Source: Symbiodinium natans
Lineage: Eukaryota > Sar > Dinophyceae > Suessiales > Symbiodiniaceae
Direction: 5' to 3'
NCBI GenBank assembly: GCA_905221605.1
Contig: CAJNDS010002091.1
Coordinates: 1,280,001 to 1,342,000, forward strand
DNA length: 62,000 nucleotides
Part shown: positions 37,690-49,500 of the stretch, in pieces
How the letters are laid out: every line of letters begins with the position of its first letter
Numbering within the stretch: position 1 is the first letter of the stretch
Position numbers and translations under genes: made by a program
The notes under the pieces: generated by a model
The model's input: only the letters and a program-made list of their open reading frames with translations
Told to the model about the DNA's origin: nothing
Databases searched by the model: none

Positions 37690-38729
37690 CGGTGGCACGT
37701 CTGGCTTGCAATCCAGATTGTAGGTGCCATTGGGATTGATGCTGAGAACCTCACCGGCAGACACAGCCAAAGGAGCACTGTAGAGTAACCGGTTTCACTT
37801 AACAGCGACTGTTGCAGAGTGGATCTGCGCAGTACAACATACAACAAGTAGCCTTTGCCAGAATCCAATCGCTCTGCGATGCACTGAAATACCTCAGCGA
37901 TGCCACAATCGGACATCTGGACAGCGCTACGGATACCCTTTCAGCCCTTGCATCGCACCATCAACAGAGAAGGAGCACAATTCGGCACTGCACTGACATT
38001 GCATTGTTGATGCTTGACAGTGTATTGCTGAAGCAGGGTCCCGCAGTGCAGCAGTGAAAACATGCTCGCTCCCTCCCAAGGTGCAACCGGAACAATGGTA
38101 GGTTTGGAACTAGATCAGATGGGTGGACATGGCGCGAAGATGCTCAAATGCTGTGGCTTTGTGATTCTAGCAGAGTCAGGATGGATTGCTTTACTTGCAC
38201 GTTTAGGACTAAGTTTGAATGACGGCCAAGTGACTCTACCAGCTCCCCCGGCTCAAACTCCAAGACGCCCGATGCTGACAGTCGGCCTCATGCTCAAGAC
38301 ACTGCTGCTGATTCGATGCTAAGAAGGCTGGGGCGCCACACGACATCTACAGTTGCTAAATTTTGCGGCATTTCACAGCATACGTCCCCTGTGGCCGAAG
38401 TTGAAGCATTTTTTTAGATCTTCATTTCGCTGACAAGCAGCTTTCGCGTGCCACCGTGCAGGATCGAATCTTCTCTGGAGGTACAGCAGGCTTGCCTTGG
38501 ATCCCGAGTCGTGTTCTCAACAGGTTTGCTCCCAGCGCACATGCGACTTTTGGTGGCAAGGTCGCAATCCAAATCGTAGGTGCCTTTTGCTGCATTCACG
38601 GCCACAACCTGGATGGACGAACATGCAGCATCCTCTCGCATGCTACTTTGCGATGTGCCCAGCCTTGGCAGGAATCCAAGAACCTTGAGATGCGCTATAG
38701 TACTCCACGACCTCACCGAGCTTGAAGGC
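37690..38729 (-). CDS. Protein with two SH3/Tudor-like modules, each split over two exons
   Basis: Module 1: exon 38729-38664 (GEVVEYYSASQGSWIPAK, GC donor) joins in phase to the exon from 38608 (VVAVNAAKGTYDLDC). Module 2: an exon ending at 37853 (RYFSASQSDWILAK, GC donor) joins to the exon from 37749 (VLSINPNGTYNLDCKPDVP). Both modules are interrupted at exactly the same place, after the conserved Ala-Lys. The pattern 'V-x-Y-x-S-A-S-x3-W-x3-A-x-V-x3-N-G-T-Y-x-L-D' suits a small SH3-like barrel of the Tudor/Agenet kind, which often reads modified peptides or binds nucleic acid. The domain name is an inference and the full gene is not bounded. Confidence 0.6.
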
Positions 38730-39369
38730 CTGTAAATGGCAGACGTCTCAGTGCATGAGCTTACATCACCTGCACAAAACGGTCTGAAAGAGATACTGCA
38801 TGAGGCCTCAGCCTCGGATGAGTCGCCACTGGGCCTTATAAGAGATGCTTAGCGGCGTTCTTTGATCTCCAGCGCCGCCAGCGCCCCACTGCATCCTTCC
38901 CGATGCCCCATCACCCCCGAACACACTGTATACCAGGCATCCCGTTCCTTACCCGATGCAAATCACACGGCCTTAATTTGTGAGCATGGAAGCTAACTGT
39001 TGTGGAAATCTTGGCAGACCTGCTGATGTTGACTTCGGCTCTGGGGCACCCGCGCAGCCCAAGACCCGGCCCAAGAGCCGAACCACGCCATGCGAGATGT
39101 GCATAGACATGCATACGTAATCACGAGGTGGCGGTGCAAGCTGGTAGCTGGTAGGAGGAGTATACAGTATAGACTCGCCAACTGTCGAAAGCCGTGGGAC
39201 AGATCCAAAAGATCGACATGGTGACAACAGCGATTGCAGTATGTGCAGTCAAAGCTGGCCATGGAGCCACCAGTGCGAACGAGCAAGCCCGAGGCGGTAT
39301 GATTCCTCCCCAAATGGAAAAACTCATGAGAAACGTCTGCCTGCAGTCTGAGGATGGGGATGCCGCCAC

Positions 39370-39655
39370 ACGCTGGACACGCACATCCCCTTGCTTTTTG
39401 GTGCGCGGTGTCTGAACTCTTCAAGCTTCAACTTCGGGATGCTTGCGGTCGTCAAACTCATGGCTGCACTCTTTCGCAGCGCTTTCTCAGCAGATAGGAC
39501 TTCTTTAAAGAAACATTGAACCAGGCTGGCAAGCCAAATCCAGGTCCCGAAACCGGCTCGAAATGCTGTCACGTATTGTCGGATACATTCGCTGTCATGG
39601 ATCAGGCACGTCTCTGCGTGCTCGCGCCCGTTGGGCGTGCACTGCTTCACAGCCT
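39370..39655 (-). CDS. Coding exon of unknown protein
   Basis: Open from an AG|GCT acceptor near 39655. It encodes VKQCTPNGREHAETCLI, a segment with a possible membrane or buried helix (GFGTWIWLASLVQCFF) and a basic/amphipathic tail (SAEKALRKSAA). I do not recognise it. Below it, 39121-39384 (minus) has a hydrophobic frame that may be a further exon. The stretch 39.7-40.6 kb holds nothing I can support. Confidence 0.4.
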
Positions 39656-40680
39656 TTGAGATCTCAACTTGATGACGCAGGGCTCAGGTATCTTGAGTTC
39701 TCAACCGGCATGGCTTCTTTTTGAGGACACGTTTGATTCCAGAGCCCTGTTTTTAAGTCGATTTGAGACATTTGCCTTGGCCCGCCTCCTCAGCCTGCGC
39801 AGGTGGCAGGCACTCTGGAAAGCAGGAACCGGCAAATACCCAACTGCAGGGACAAAGCATGACGTGAGTTCATGAGCAAACCTCTACGTTATGTCGCAAG
39901 GCTTTGTTTAATGGTTAAGTGGGCCTCTTCGGATAACCCAAGCTCCACCCTCCTGCAGTTATAGCAAATGGGATCAACGGATTACAACGCCATGGAACCA
40001 GACATTCCCTCGCACGGTGCTGGCTTTGCCTTAGTTCTGCAGTTTTCCGATGCAGCCGACAGTTAGATTCAGCTAGATGTTCAAGGGCAGGCGCAGCGAG
40101 GCAGCTGTGAAAGAGGGAAGGTCTTGGAAGACCTCTTCAAAAGACAACGAAGCTGCGACAAAAGGAAGGCGACTGAGGCATCTTCGACGCTGATCAACCC
40201 CCTTGGCCACAACATGTGCAAGCTGGGCAGCACACTCAGCGGGACCCAGTGTGTCCAGATGTGCCCTATGGGCTCACATTGAGCCCTCAGCCTGCCCAGC
40301 CTGCCACAAGTACAGACCCACATCTTCCCGGCCTAGTGTAGGGATCGGCCGGCAACTGCACATACCCGTGCACTCCTTCGACATCCATCATGAAGCAAGC
40401 AGGACCTTTTTCTGACACCGCCCTGCACTTGTTGTGAAGTTCAGGCGAGAGGACTTCTTCAAGCCGGATTGGGAAAAAAGCTCGGAAGCCTCACGGCCTG
40501 GCTTAGCATTTTGTTTCTCAAGCTGTCCAAAACAGATGCAGCCAACACGCGCATGGCAAATGTACACTGCAAGTTAAAGTCCAAGGTTGGCTTTCTAGCG
40601 ACTTTTGCACCTGAGCCACAAAAACGTGGAGTTCCTGTAAAATCAAGTCCTCCCCTACCTACCTACTCCTAACTACGGTA

Positions 40681-43600
40681 TCAACGATTGGCGGCGCCAA
40701 TCATCATGAAGGCCTGGTTCACACCAATGTACGGCATCACCAGTGTCAAAAGCGGCATACACACAAACCACGCAGGGCCCAACCACTTCATGACCCCTGT
40801 AACTGTTTCATTGAGGATAAGCCTGCCGATCATCAGTTCCCACCATCCCCAGGTCGCCAAGGCCTGGCCCCATGTCAACTTGGCCGACTTTTCCGGCGTC
40901 ATTTTGGTACGCCCAACCCAGAGGTAGGTGCACGGGTGGAGCACATCCAAGGCGATGAGCGTGACGATGATGACTGCTGACAGGACTCCGGTATGCTTGC
41001 GCCCTTCGACGATGTAGTAAATCCAAACGCCGATGGCACCAAGGATGAGGAGAAGGGTCCAATACTTGACCAAGTTTGTGGATGTGACTCCACGATCGCC
41101 ACCAAGCCAGAAGCTGATGTCTTCCCCGTAGAGCTCGTAGCGCAAGAAGTCTTGAGTTCCCTTGATGATGGAGTACAGCAGAAGTGGTGCCGAAATATAG
41201 AACAGCTGGGTGGATCGCCAAATGTTGTCCATTGACAAACCAATCACCTCGTTGGCCTCCATGCTCGTTGAGAGGGTGTAGCGCATTGATGAAGCAATGA
41301 CCATGCCCCAGCTCAAAACTTGCACGGCCAGCATGAAAGAAAACATGCCAGTGGAAGAGAAGTGATAGTTCCGCTTGGCGAAAATGCTGTAGTAGTTGAA
41401 GCCAATCCTCACATAACATGACAGAACACCAGGTCACCCCTTGCGCAACGAAGGCGGAATGACTACTGGCAGCAAGATTTTGATAAACATACGTCAACAA
41501 ACAGGACCCGGCCGCCACGGCCAAGTGGTTCCTTGTCTGTGGGAATTCGGTGTTCAGGTTGCTGGCTGGGTGTGTCTCTGTGTGTCTCTTCTCCTCTCTC
41601 CTTCTCCTCTCTCCTTCTCCTTCTCCTTCTCTTTCTCCTTCTCCCCCTCTTTCTCCTCCTTCTTCTTCTTTCTTCTCCTCTTTCTTCTGATCCTTCTTCT
41701 TCTTCTTCGGTCTTCTGCTTCTTATTCTCCTTCCTCCTCCTCCACCTCCACCTCCTCCTCCTCCTCCTCCTGCTCCTCCTGCTTCTCCTCCTTCTCCTCC
41801 TGCTTATGCTTCTTCTTCCTCCTCTTTCCCCTCTCTGCCTGTGCACGCAGCCCGCACAGGGGTTGCCCGAAGGGACGCTGCACCGAGTCAGTAAGTGAGA
41901 CAACCCCCAGTATCCCTCGCTGTCTCCTTCTGTGCATTTTGCCGTTTCTCTCCCTCTCTCCGTCTCTCCCTCTTGAAAGATGCTCAACACGGCAGCCTTT
42001 ATCGATCGGTTGGCAACTTGTTTTCACCTCTCTCGCGGGCATACCACATTCAAAGCAGCCCGGAGTCCAGAAGAAGGCGCACCAGAACCAAACGAAGTAG
42101 GTAAGGTTGTCCATGGAGATGAGGAGGCGGCCCCACCATCGCATCTCGTCTGGCCACATGATGGGCACCTTCAGCCCACAGACTCGCTGGATAAACTTCA
42201 GCACTTCGGTGAATATGAAGACCATGAATATGAACACGACCAGGCTGACGACCCAGATGACGAACTGAAGCGTCATGGTAATGTAGGTCTCAAAAAGCTC
42301 CGGGTGCTGCTCGAAGTAGGCGCTGTGAGCTAGCAACTCAATATTCCGAAACCAAGAAACCACCGGCTGCATTATCTGCTGGTACCGCGCTTCATCCAGC
42401 AAGCCCCACTTGACAATCTCCCAGGTGGTGTCGGTCTTGCTGACCAAGCGGAAGAGCGATGCAAGGAAGCAGAAGAAGAAGATCAGGGTGAACCAAACCA
42501 TGTACACGCCCTTGTGGCAGCTGAAGAACGTCTGGAGCGAGAGGACCACTCCTCCCTCGGCCCATCGCTGCACGGCTGCCAGGTAATCGATTGGGTTCTT
42601 CGCCATGCCATAGGACAACCTGCGGTTGATGAACTGCGACCTGCGGCCTCGAAGCACTTGCTGCAAACTACTTGCCGTGTCTTCGACCTTGCAGCTCTCA
42701 TGGAACGTGCGACGCTCAACGTACTCCTGGCTTCTGCGCTTGCTCTCGGCATCACGAACCCGCCTGCGCTCCTTCTCCCACACCAAATCACCCTGCGGAT
42801 GCTTGATCATCCATGTGCCGTTCGTTCCGCAAGAGCTGACACCACCACAACAATTTCGAATCATACAGTTCAGCCGGAAGAACTGTGCATTGTTGTTGTC
42901 CAAATAGTCAAGCTTGTCCTGCATCTCGTGGAAGAACTGGGGGCATTGGGTGAAGCCCACATATGGGTTGAGTTCCATATCATCGTCGAAGAAGTATGGA
43001 ATGGTGCTGTGAAAGAAATCCGTTTGGAACTGATGCCTTGCATCGCAAATGCTGTACAAACATGGAAAGTTGTCCCTCTCATCTCCATACATGTTTTCTG
43101 GCTTGTCTGCGTAGAGGCACAGGTAGTTCTCAGAGAAGTTCAGCCCGCCCGCCTTTCCACGGCTGGTCCGTAGCGGCACATTGTTCATGAAGGGGTCATC
43201 ATCCTCCATGCCATACACCATCTCACGAGCCTTTGCACGAAGCCTCAGCCAGTCCTGGTTCTCGGCATTCTGGGGGACCTTGTAGTACCAAGTTCCTGGG
43301 GCCACATGCTGCGCCTTGATGGTCCGCTCATCTTCCATGGGCTTAGCCCTCGCCAGGTAGTGCAGGCGGAGCGCCAAGCTGTTGCGGTCCTGCGGCTCCC
43401 AGTCGGCCACATCATCCAGGTGGAGGTCCTTCTTTTCTTTCTTGTTGCTTTTAAGATCCTCCTCCAAAGCCTGTAAGGCAATGTCCAGAAGCTCAATGAC
43501 TTGAGGCGGCATTGAACTCCAACCGCCTTCTTTCCTCAGGCTTCGCAAGGCATTCTTGCCACTCATTCGGGCGAGAATCTCCGGCTCGATCTCCCCAGGA

Positions 43601-45886
43601 TAACCATCCTTCAGCTTGGCCAGATCCATCTTTTTAGTGTCCTCCACCCATTGCTGGAAGAAGCGGCTCACATTCTCCTCATAGCTTGCTCCTCCGAAGT
43701 TCGGTAGCTTTTCAATTACGGCCGCAAGCTTCATGAACATTACCTTTTGCTCTGCCCTGTGACCCTCGTCGACGAAGGCCACATGATAGCGACACCGGCA
43801 ATCCTTCGGCATGCAACCAATGGCGCCCACGATGTTGCGTAACACGGTACATTTGTTCTCGCCTGCACTTGGGACGGTCACAACTATGTACCGCAACTGG
43901 GCAGTAAGTTCAGGATCGTAGCGGCGGAAGTGCGGATATGGCGAAAACACACCCGGGCAAAGCATGACTGCCTTCACGCCGAAGCCGATCAGAAGCACAT
44001 AGCAGAAGAGCCAAACAGGAGCCGTCTGATTTTTCTCATACCCAACAAATCCGATCAGTGCGGACTCGTTGATGTATCCATCCTCGGTGCAGTTTGCCAG
44101 AAGTTCTTGATCCGACTGACAGACGTGTGCGCAGCGACCGGAGACGGCAACGCAGCGATCGTTGAAAGGCGGGGGAGCTGCTTGCTGGCCAGGCTTGAAT
44201 CGCTCGAAGCCATTCTCATAAAGGCTGCTGTTGACTGCGCAGGCCACTAGGTACAATGGCCCCTGCCGACCATAGCACCAACCGGGATCAATCTCTAAAC
44301 GGTTTAGTTGGTTCAACCTCATTGCATGCTTGCTCACAGGATCCTTGATGGGCAGCCGCTCCTCGTCATACTCATTGTTCCGATGCTTGACAAGTGGCTG
44401 GCCATGAAGGTCCACGGGAACTGGTGGGTCGGTTTGAGTGTACTCGGTTTGGTACAGCTTTCGCCACTTGCCTTTCTCACGCGATGACTGCAAGATGAAC
44501 ACACGTGGTTGACTGAAGACATCCGTCCCCTCCGGAATGGGCATGGCACTCACAGTCACACGGAATCGTGGAAGGGAGGTGTAAACAATTGGTGTTTTTG
44601 CAGTGCTGTCTGGGTCGCCGCCAAAAGAAGATGTGCCACTTGTGCCACTTGTGTCTCCTGTTCCAAACCCAGAAATGGAGCCATCAGGATCACCCAGGCC
44701 GGGGGGCAAACCGCCGATTCCTGGAATGATCTGCAGCCGTCGCATGTCCTGCTCGGTTCTCGGGTCATACATGCACTCGTGACATTGCCAGTGCTGAAAG
44801 TTTTCCGTGGTCGTCTCGCATTCACCCGGCATTCGTCCTTCAAGGCACTGTTTCATCTCGACGGCTCCCTTGAAGTTTGCTGTTGGGATCTCCGTGCCAG
44901 CAACTGATGAAGACGTCATCTGGATGGTGCCGTCTGCGCTGCAGCCCTGCATCAAGTTACCGTTCAGCACCGAGTCACAGGTCCAGCCACAAACCCCACC
45001 AGCACTGTAGCAGTACGCTCCCAGAGCAGCATCATCAAGTTCATGGAGTTGTTCTATCTCTGCAAAGTCATCAGGGCTCCATACCAAACATGCCAAGATG
45101 TACATGCCAGAGTCGGCTTGAGCAATGTCAGCGCCCACTGGAGGTCGAATGCAGGAGTCTGTGTCATGCGTGTAAGCATGGCCAGCCGCATCAGACCATG
45201 CTCGCCAAAAAGGAGACGGCCATGCATGTCGCCTGTCTGCAACAACCCACCAATCATTGAAGTCTGCCGAGGCTAGCAGTACAGGGTAGACTGTGTGGAC
45301 ATAGGCCTTCGACAACACGGAGTGATTCAATGTAAGACTCACCCTGAAATTCATCTCGTTTGTCCTGTATCCACGCCATGACGAACAGGAGTAGTTGCAG
45401 CTGTCTGCATTGCTCGGCAGCGGGGATATCTGGATCGCGTGATTCACGTGCTGGGATGCGCCACGACCACCACCTTCTGCCGCAAGTTCCTGGCCGTTAA
45501 TGGCAGCAATGGCAGGCCACTTGGGGTATCGTTCGTGCCAGTACTGCGTCGGCATGGGGTTTGTGACCAGCCACTTCGTCCACAGCGGAAAGATCACCAG
45601 AAAGATCAGGAACTGGCACACGTAGAAGCAATGGCAACAACACGCAGCTGTGAAGGCAGGTGTGCAAGCACCGAGACCTTAGCAAAGCTCATGCAGACTC
45701 GAACTGTGCCGCTGCCATCAGCCGCCACAATTCTAAGACAATGCAAGACATTGCAAAACACAAAAGCCTGCTGCAATTATGCAGTGCATGTGCTGAGCCA
45801 GGAACGGCGTCGCTTCAAACTGACCAGTGTCTGATTTTCCGTGTTGTCGTCATCAAAAGCCTCCTCCCCTCCGTCGTGTGCAGCAC
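40681..45886 (-). CDS. Membrane family-2 glycosyltransferase, copy A (cellulose/chitin/hyaluronan-synthase-like)
   Basis: Such enzymes polymerise a sugar from a nucleotide-sugar and thread the chain through the membrane; in dinoflagellates a wall or thecal glucan is plausible. Exons 45886-45806, 45677-42068 and 41407-40681 give 1,471 residues; the first exon is missing. Order: acidic lead, Cys cluster (CCCHC), membrane helix, Cys-rich domain of about 480 residues, second helix (WLFCYVLLIGFGVKAVML), catalytic domain, then about six to eight helices ending MPYIGVNQAFMMIG. Catalytic landmarks: FVDEGHR (Asp 43768-43770), FFDDDMELNPYVGFTQCPQ (42979-42987 for DDD), VEDTASS (Asp 42679-42681) and AVQRW (42562-42576), where the usual first Gln of QxxRW is Ala. 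The last intron starts GA. Product sugar cannot be told. Copy B lies directly upstream. Confidence 0.85.
41408..42067 (-). other. Intron of copy A: GA donor, purine-rich
   Basis: 660 bp, from TTCTG|GACTCC to GTGAG|GATTGG. Positions 41577-41835 are almost pure C/T on plus (purine on the coding strand), so the frame stays open and adds a false Glu/Arg-rich tail. The paralogous intron in copy B (47460-47634) is 175 bp with a GC donor. Confidence 0.75.
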
Positions 45887-46592
45887 CTCAGTCACCATCG
45901 TTCATCATGTGTGAAGTAGTGAACGACAAGCTTTACACTCAACTGTCAGTCACTGCCGTGCTGTGGGCGGCAGAGCAGCCATATGTATCAGCTCCCGTGT
46001 CCTGCATGTCCTCGGCACGCACACTCTTGTGGGATCAGGAATGGCGCGCACACTCTTGTGGGATCAGGAATGACATGTTTGAGTTATACTTGTCAGGCTG
46101 CGGGTCCGCTCTCAATGGCCGGTCGAAAACCAACTTGAGCGGAACAAAAACAGCAGATTTCCATGCAGATCCTGCTACCTAGCTTTGTCCAGACGTCATC
46201 AACTGCTTGCACATGTCCGCATCTACAGGAAGGTGTCGCTGCTGCCACCAGCGACCAGCTAAGCTGGTGCATCACACTAAGCACCACAGCCACGACAGCA
46301 ACTTTTCCTTGCAATCCATACAGCGGACGGGAGACTACGTGCGTTTTTGTCAAGTTAAAATGGGCGCAGATGCTATGTGGGCTCATCCTGGAGAGAGCTA
46401 CGCAACAGCTCAACAAGACTGAAACCAACCAGCTGAGGATTAGTAGTAGTAGCAGTAGTAGTACTGAACTCAATTGACAATGTTCTTGTCGCATCTGCGT
46501 TTCCTTGCCCGTGTTACTTCGATCAAGGCGAGGGTTTCCTCTCAAGAGTTTTGGAGTCTAAAATCGATGTATCAGTCGCATCTACCGGGAAT

Positions 46593-49500
46593 CTACCGAT
46601 TGGTGGTAGACCCGATCATCATGAAGGCCTGGTTCACTCCAATGTATGGCATGAAAAGGACGAGGAAGGGCATCAGGACGAACCAGGCCGGTCCCAGCCA
46701 CTTGAAGACGCCGGTGACCGCGGAGTTGAGGATCAGCCTGTGGAACATCAGCTCCCACCTTACTGGCTGAGATTTCGAATTTCGGGGGGGGGGGGGGGGC
46801 AAGGGTCAATCTGTATATGGTTAAGCCACAAATGCCCCACAATCTCGGGAAAACGCCAAGAGCTTGAAAAGTTTCCCACTCAACACCTCAGCCACCAGCC
46901 CCGAGTTACCAAAGCCTGGCTCCATGTAAGCTTGGCCGACTTCTCCTTGGTCATCTTCGTGCGGCCCACCCACAGGTACGTGCATGGGTGGAGCACGTCC
47001 AGCGCAATCAGGGAGACGATGAGCACTGCGGACATGACTCCTGTGTGCTTGCGCCCCTCGATGATGTAGTAGATCCATGCACCAATGGCACCCAAGATCA
47101 AGAGCAGGGTCCAATATTTCACAAGGTTTGTAGACATCACTCCGCGATCTCCGCCCACCCAGAAACTGATGTCCTCTCCATACAGCTGGTATCTGATGTA
47201 ATCCTGGGTTCCCTTAATGATGGAGTACAGCAGAAGTGGTGCCGACATGTAGAACAGCTGGGTGGATCGCCAAATGTTGTCCATCGACAAACCAATCACC
47301 TCGTTGGCCTCCATGCTCGTTGAGAGGGTGTAGCGCATCGAAGAGGCAATGACCATGCCCCAGCTCAGGATTTGCACCGTAAGCATAAAGGTGAACATGC
47401 CCGTGGATGAGAAGTGATATGTTCGCTTTGCGAAGATGCTATAGTAATTGAAGCCAATCCTCAGCACGGCAGATACGCTGCGCGACATGCGCAGGACAGT
47501 GTACAGGCAGGCTTCTAAAATGACCTAGGGATTGTGGCTACTACGGGTGCGGTTGTGGAAGCATTGGAAGCCATTGATTGTGTCGCTCGCTATGGTATGT
47601 TCTATCAGCAGTCGCTGAAGTCTAGCCAGGGCGCCAGAAGAAAGCAGTCCAGAACCAGAGGAAATACGTCAGGTTGTCCATGGAGATGAGGAGTCGCGCC
47701 CACCAGCGCATCTCGTCCGGCCAGACGACCGGCAGGTGCAGGCCGCATCGACGCTGGATGAACTTGAGCAGCTCGGTGAACAAGAAGACGAGCGTCAGGA
47801 AAAGGATCAAGCTTGCGACCCAAATTGTGAACTGAAGGGTCATGGTCACGAATGTGTCTAAAAGATCTGGATGGTTCTTGAAGTACTGGCTCTTGGCAAC
47901 GAGCGCAAAGCTTCGCAGCCACGACACGACTGGCTGCTGAATGGTGTTCGTGTACCAGCTTTCATCCAGCAAGCCCCACTTGACAATCTCCCAGGTGGTG
48001 TCGGTCTTGCTGACCAAGCGGAAGAGCGATGCAAGGAAGCAGAAGAAGAAGATCAGGGTGAACCAAACCATGTACACGCCCTTGTGGCAGCTGAAGAACG
48101 TCTGGAGGGAGAGGACCACTCCTCCCTCGGCCCATCGCTGCACGGCTGCCAGGTAATCGATTGGGTTCTTCGCCATGCCATAGGACAACCTGCGGTTGAT
48201 GAACTGCGACCTGCGGCCTCGAAGCACTTGCTGCAAACTACTTGCCGTGTCTTCGACCTTGCAGCTCTCATGGAATGTGCGGCGCTCAACGTACTCCTGG
48301 ATATGGCGCTTGCTCTCGGCATCACGAACCCGCCTGCGCTCCTTCTCCCACACCAGATCTCCGGAAGGATGCTTGATCATCCATGTGCCGTTCGTTCCGC
48401 AAGAGCTGACACCGCCGCAACAATTTCGAATCATGCAATTCAGTCGGAAGAACTGTGCGTTGTTGTTGTCCAGGTAGTCAACCTCGTCTTGCATCTCGTG
48501 GAAGTACTGGGGGCACTGCGTGAAGCCCACGTAAGGGTTGAGCTCCATCTCGTCATCGAAGAAGTATGGGATTGTGCTGTGGAAGAAATCAGTTTGGAAC
48601 TGGTGCCGAGCATCGCAAATGCTGTAGAGGCAGGGGGCATTGTCTCGGGAGTCACCGTACAAGTTCTCCGTCTTGTCTGCGTAGAGGCACAGGTAGTTCT
48701 CGCAGAAGTTCAGCCCGCCCGCCTTTCCGCGGCTGGTGCGGAGCGGCACGTTGTTCATGAAGTGGTCATCATCTTCCAAACCATACACCATTTGCCGTGC
48801 ATTGGCACGTAACTTCAGCCAGTCCTTGTTCTCAGCGTTCTGGGGGACCTTGTAGTACCAAGTTCCTGGGGCCACATGCTGCGCCTTGATGGTCCGCTCA
48901 TCTTCCATGGGCTTAGCCCTCGCCAGGTAGTGCAGGCGGAGCGCCAAGCTGTTGCGGTCCTGCGGCTCCCAGTCGGCCACATCATCACGATGAAGGTCCT
49001 TTTTCTCTTTCTTGAGGTTTCGTAAATCCTCCTCCATCACAATCAGGGCATCCGAAAGAGGTTCAAGGACATGGGGCGGCATCGCTCCCCAGCCGCCTTC
49101 CTTCTTGAGTGTTTTCAGTGCGTTCTTGCCACTCATCTTGTCCATGTCTCTTGGATCAACCTCTCCATCGTAACCATCCTTCAACTTCTTGAGGTCCATC
49201 TTTTTGGTGTCCTCCACCCACTGCTGGAAGAACTTGCTGACGTTCTCCTCGTAGGTAGCACCCCCGAAATTTGGGATCTTCTCGATGATGGAGGCCAGCT
49301 TCATGAACATGAGCTTCTGCTCAGCTCGATGGCCCTCATCGACAAAGGCCACATGGTAGCGGCATCTGCAGTCTTTTGGCATGCAGCCGATGGCGCCAAC
49401 AATATTCCGCAACACCGTGCATTTGTTTTCTCCGGCGCTCGGAACGGTGACAACGATGTACCGCAGTGAAGATGTGAGGTCGGGGTCGTAGCGTCGAAAG

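Noticed and set aside
41722-42067. C-terminal Glu/Arg-rich extension of copy A
   Set aside because: Intron sequence: the paralogue and the downstream exon show the frame leaves at 42068.
42514-43173. A plus-strand frame of 219 codons (and 47871-48812, 313 codons)
   Set aside because: Antisense shadows of the conserved synthase catalytic domain; the minus reading carries the family motifs.
47622-47635. Premature stop in copy B making it a pseudogene
   Set aside because: The stop is 3' of a GC donor; splicing restores a product colinear with copy A.
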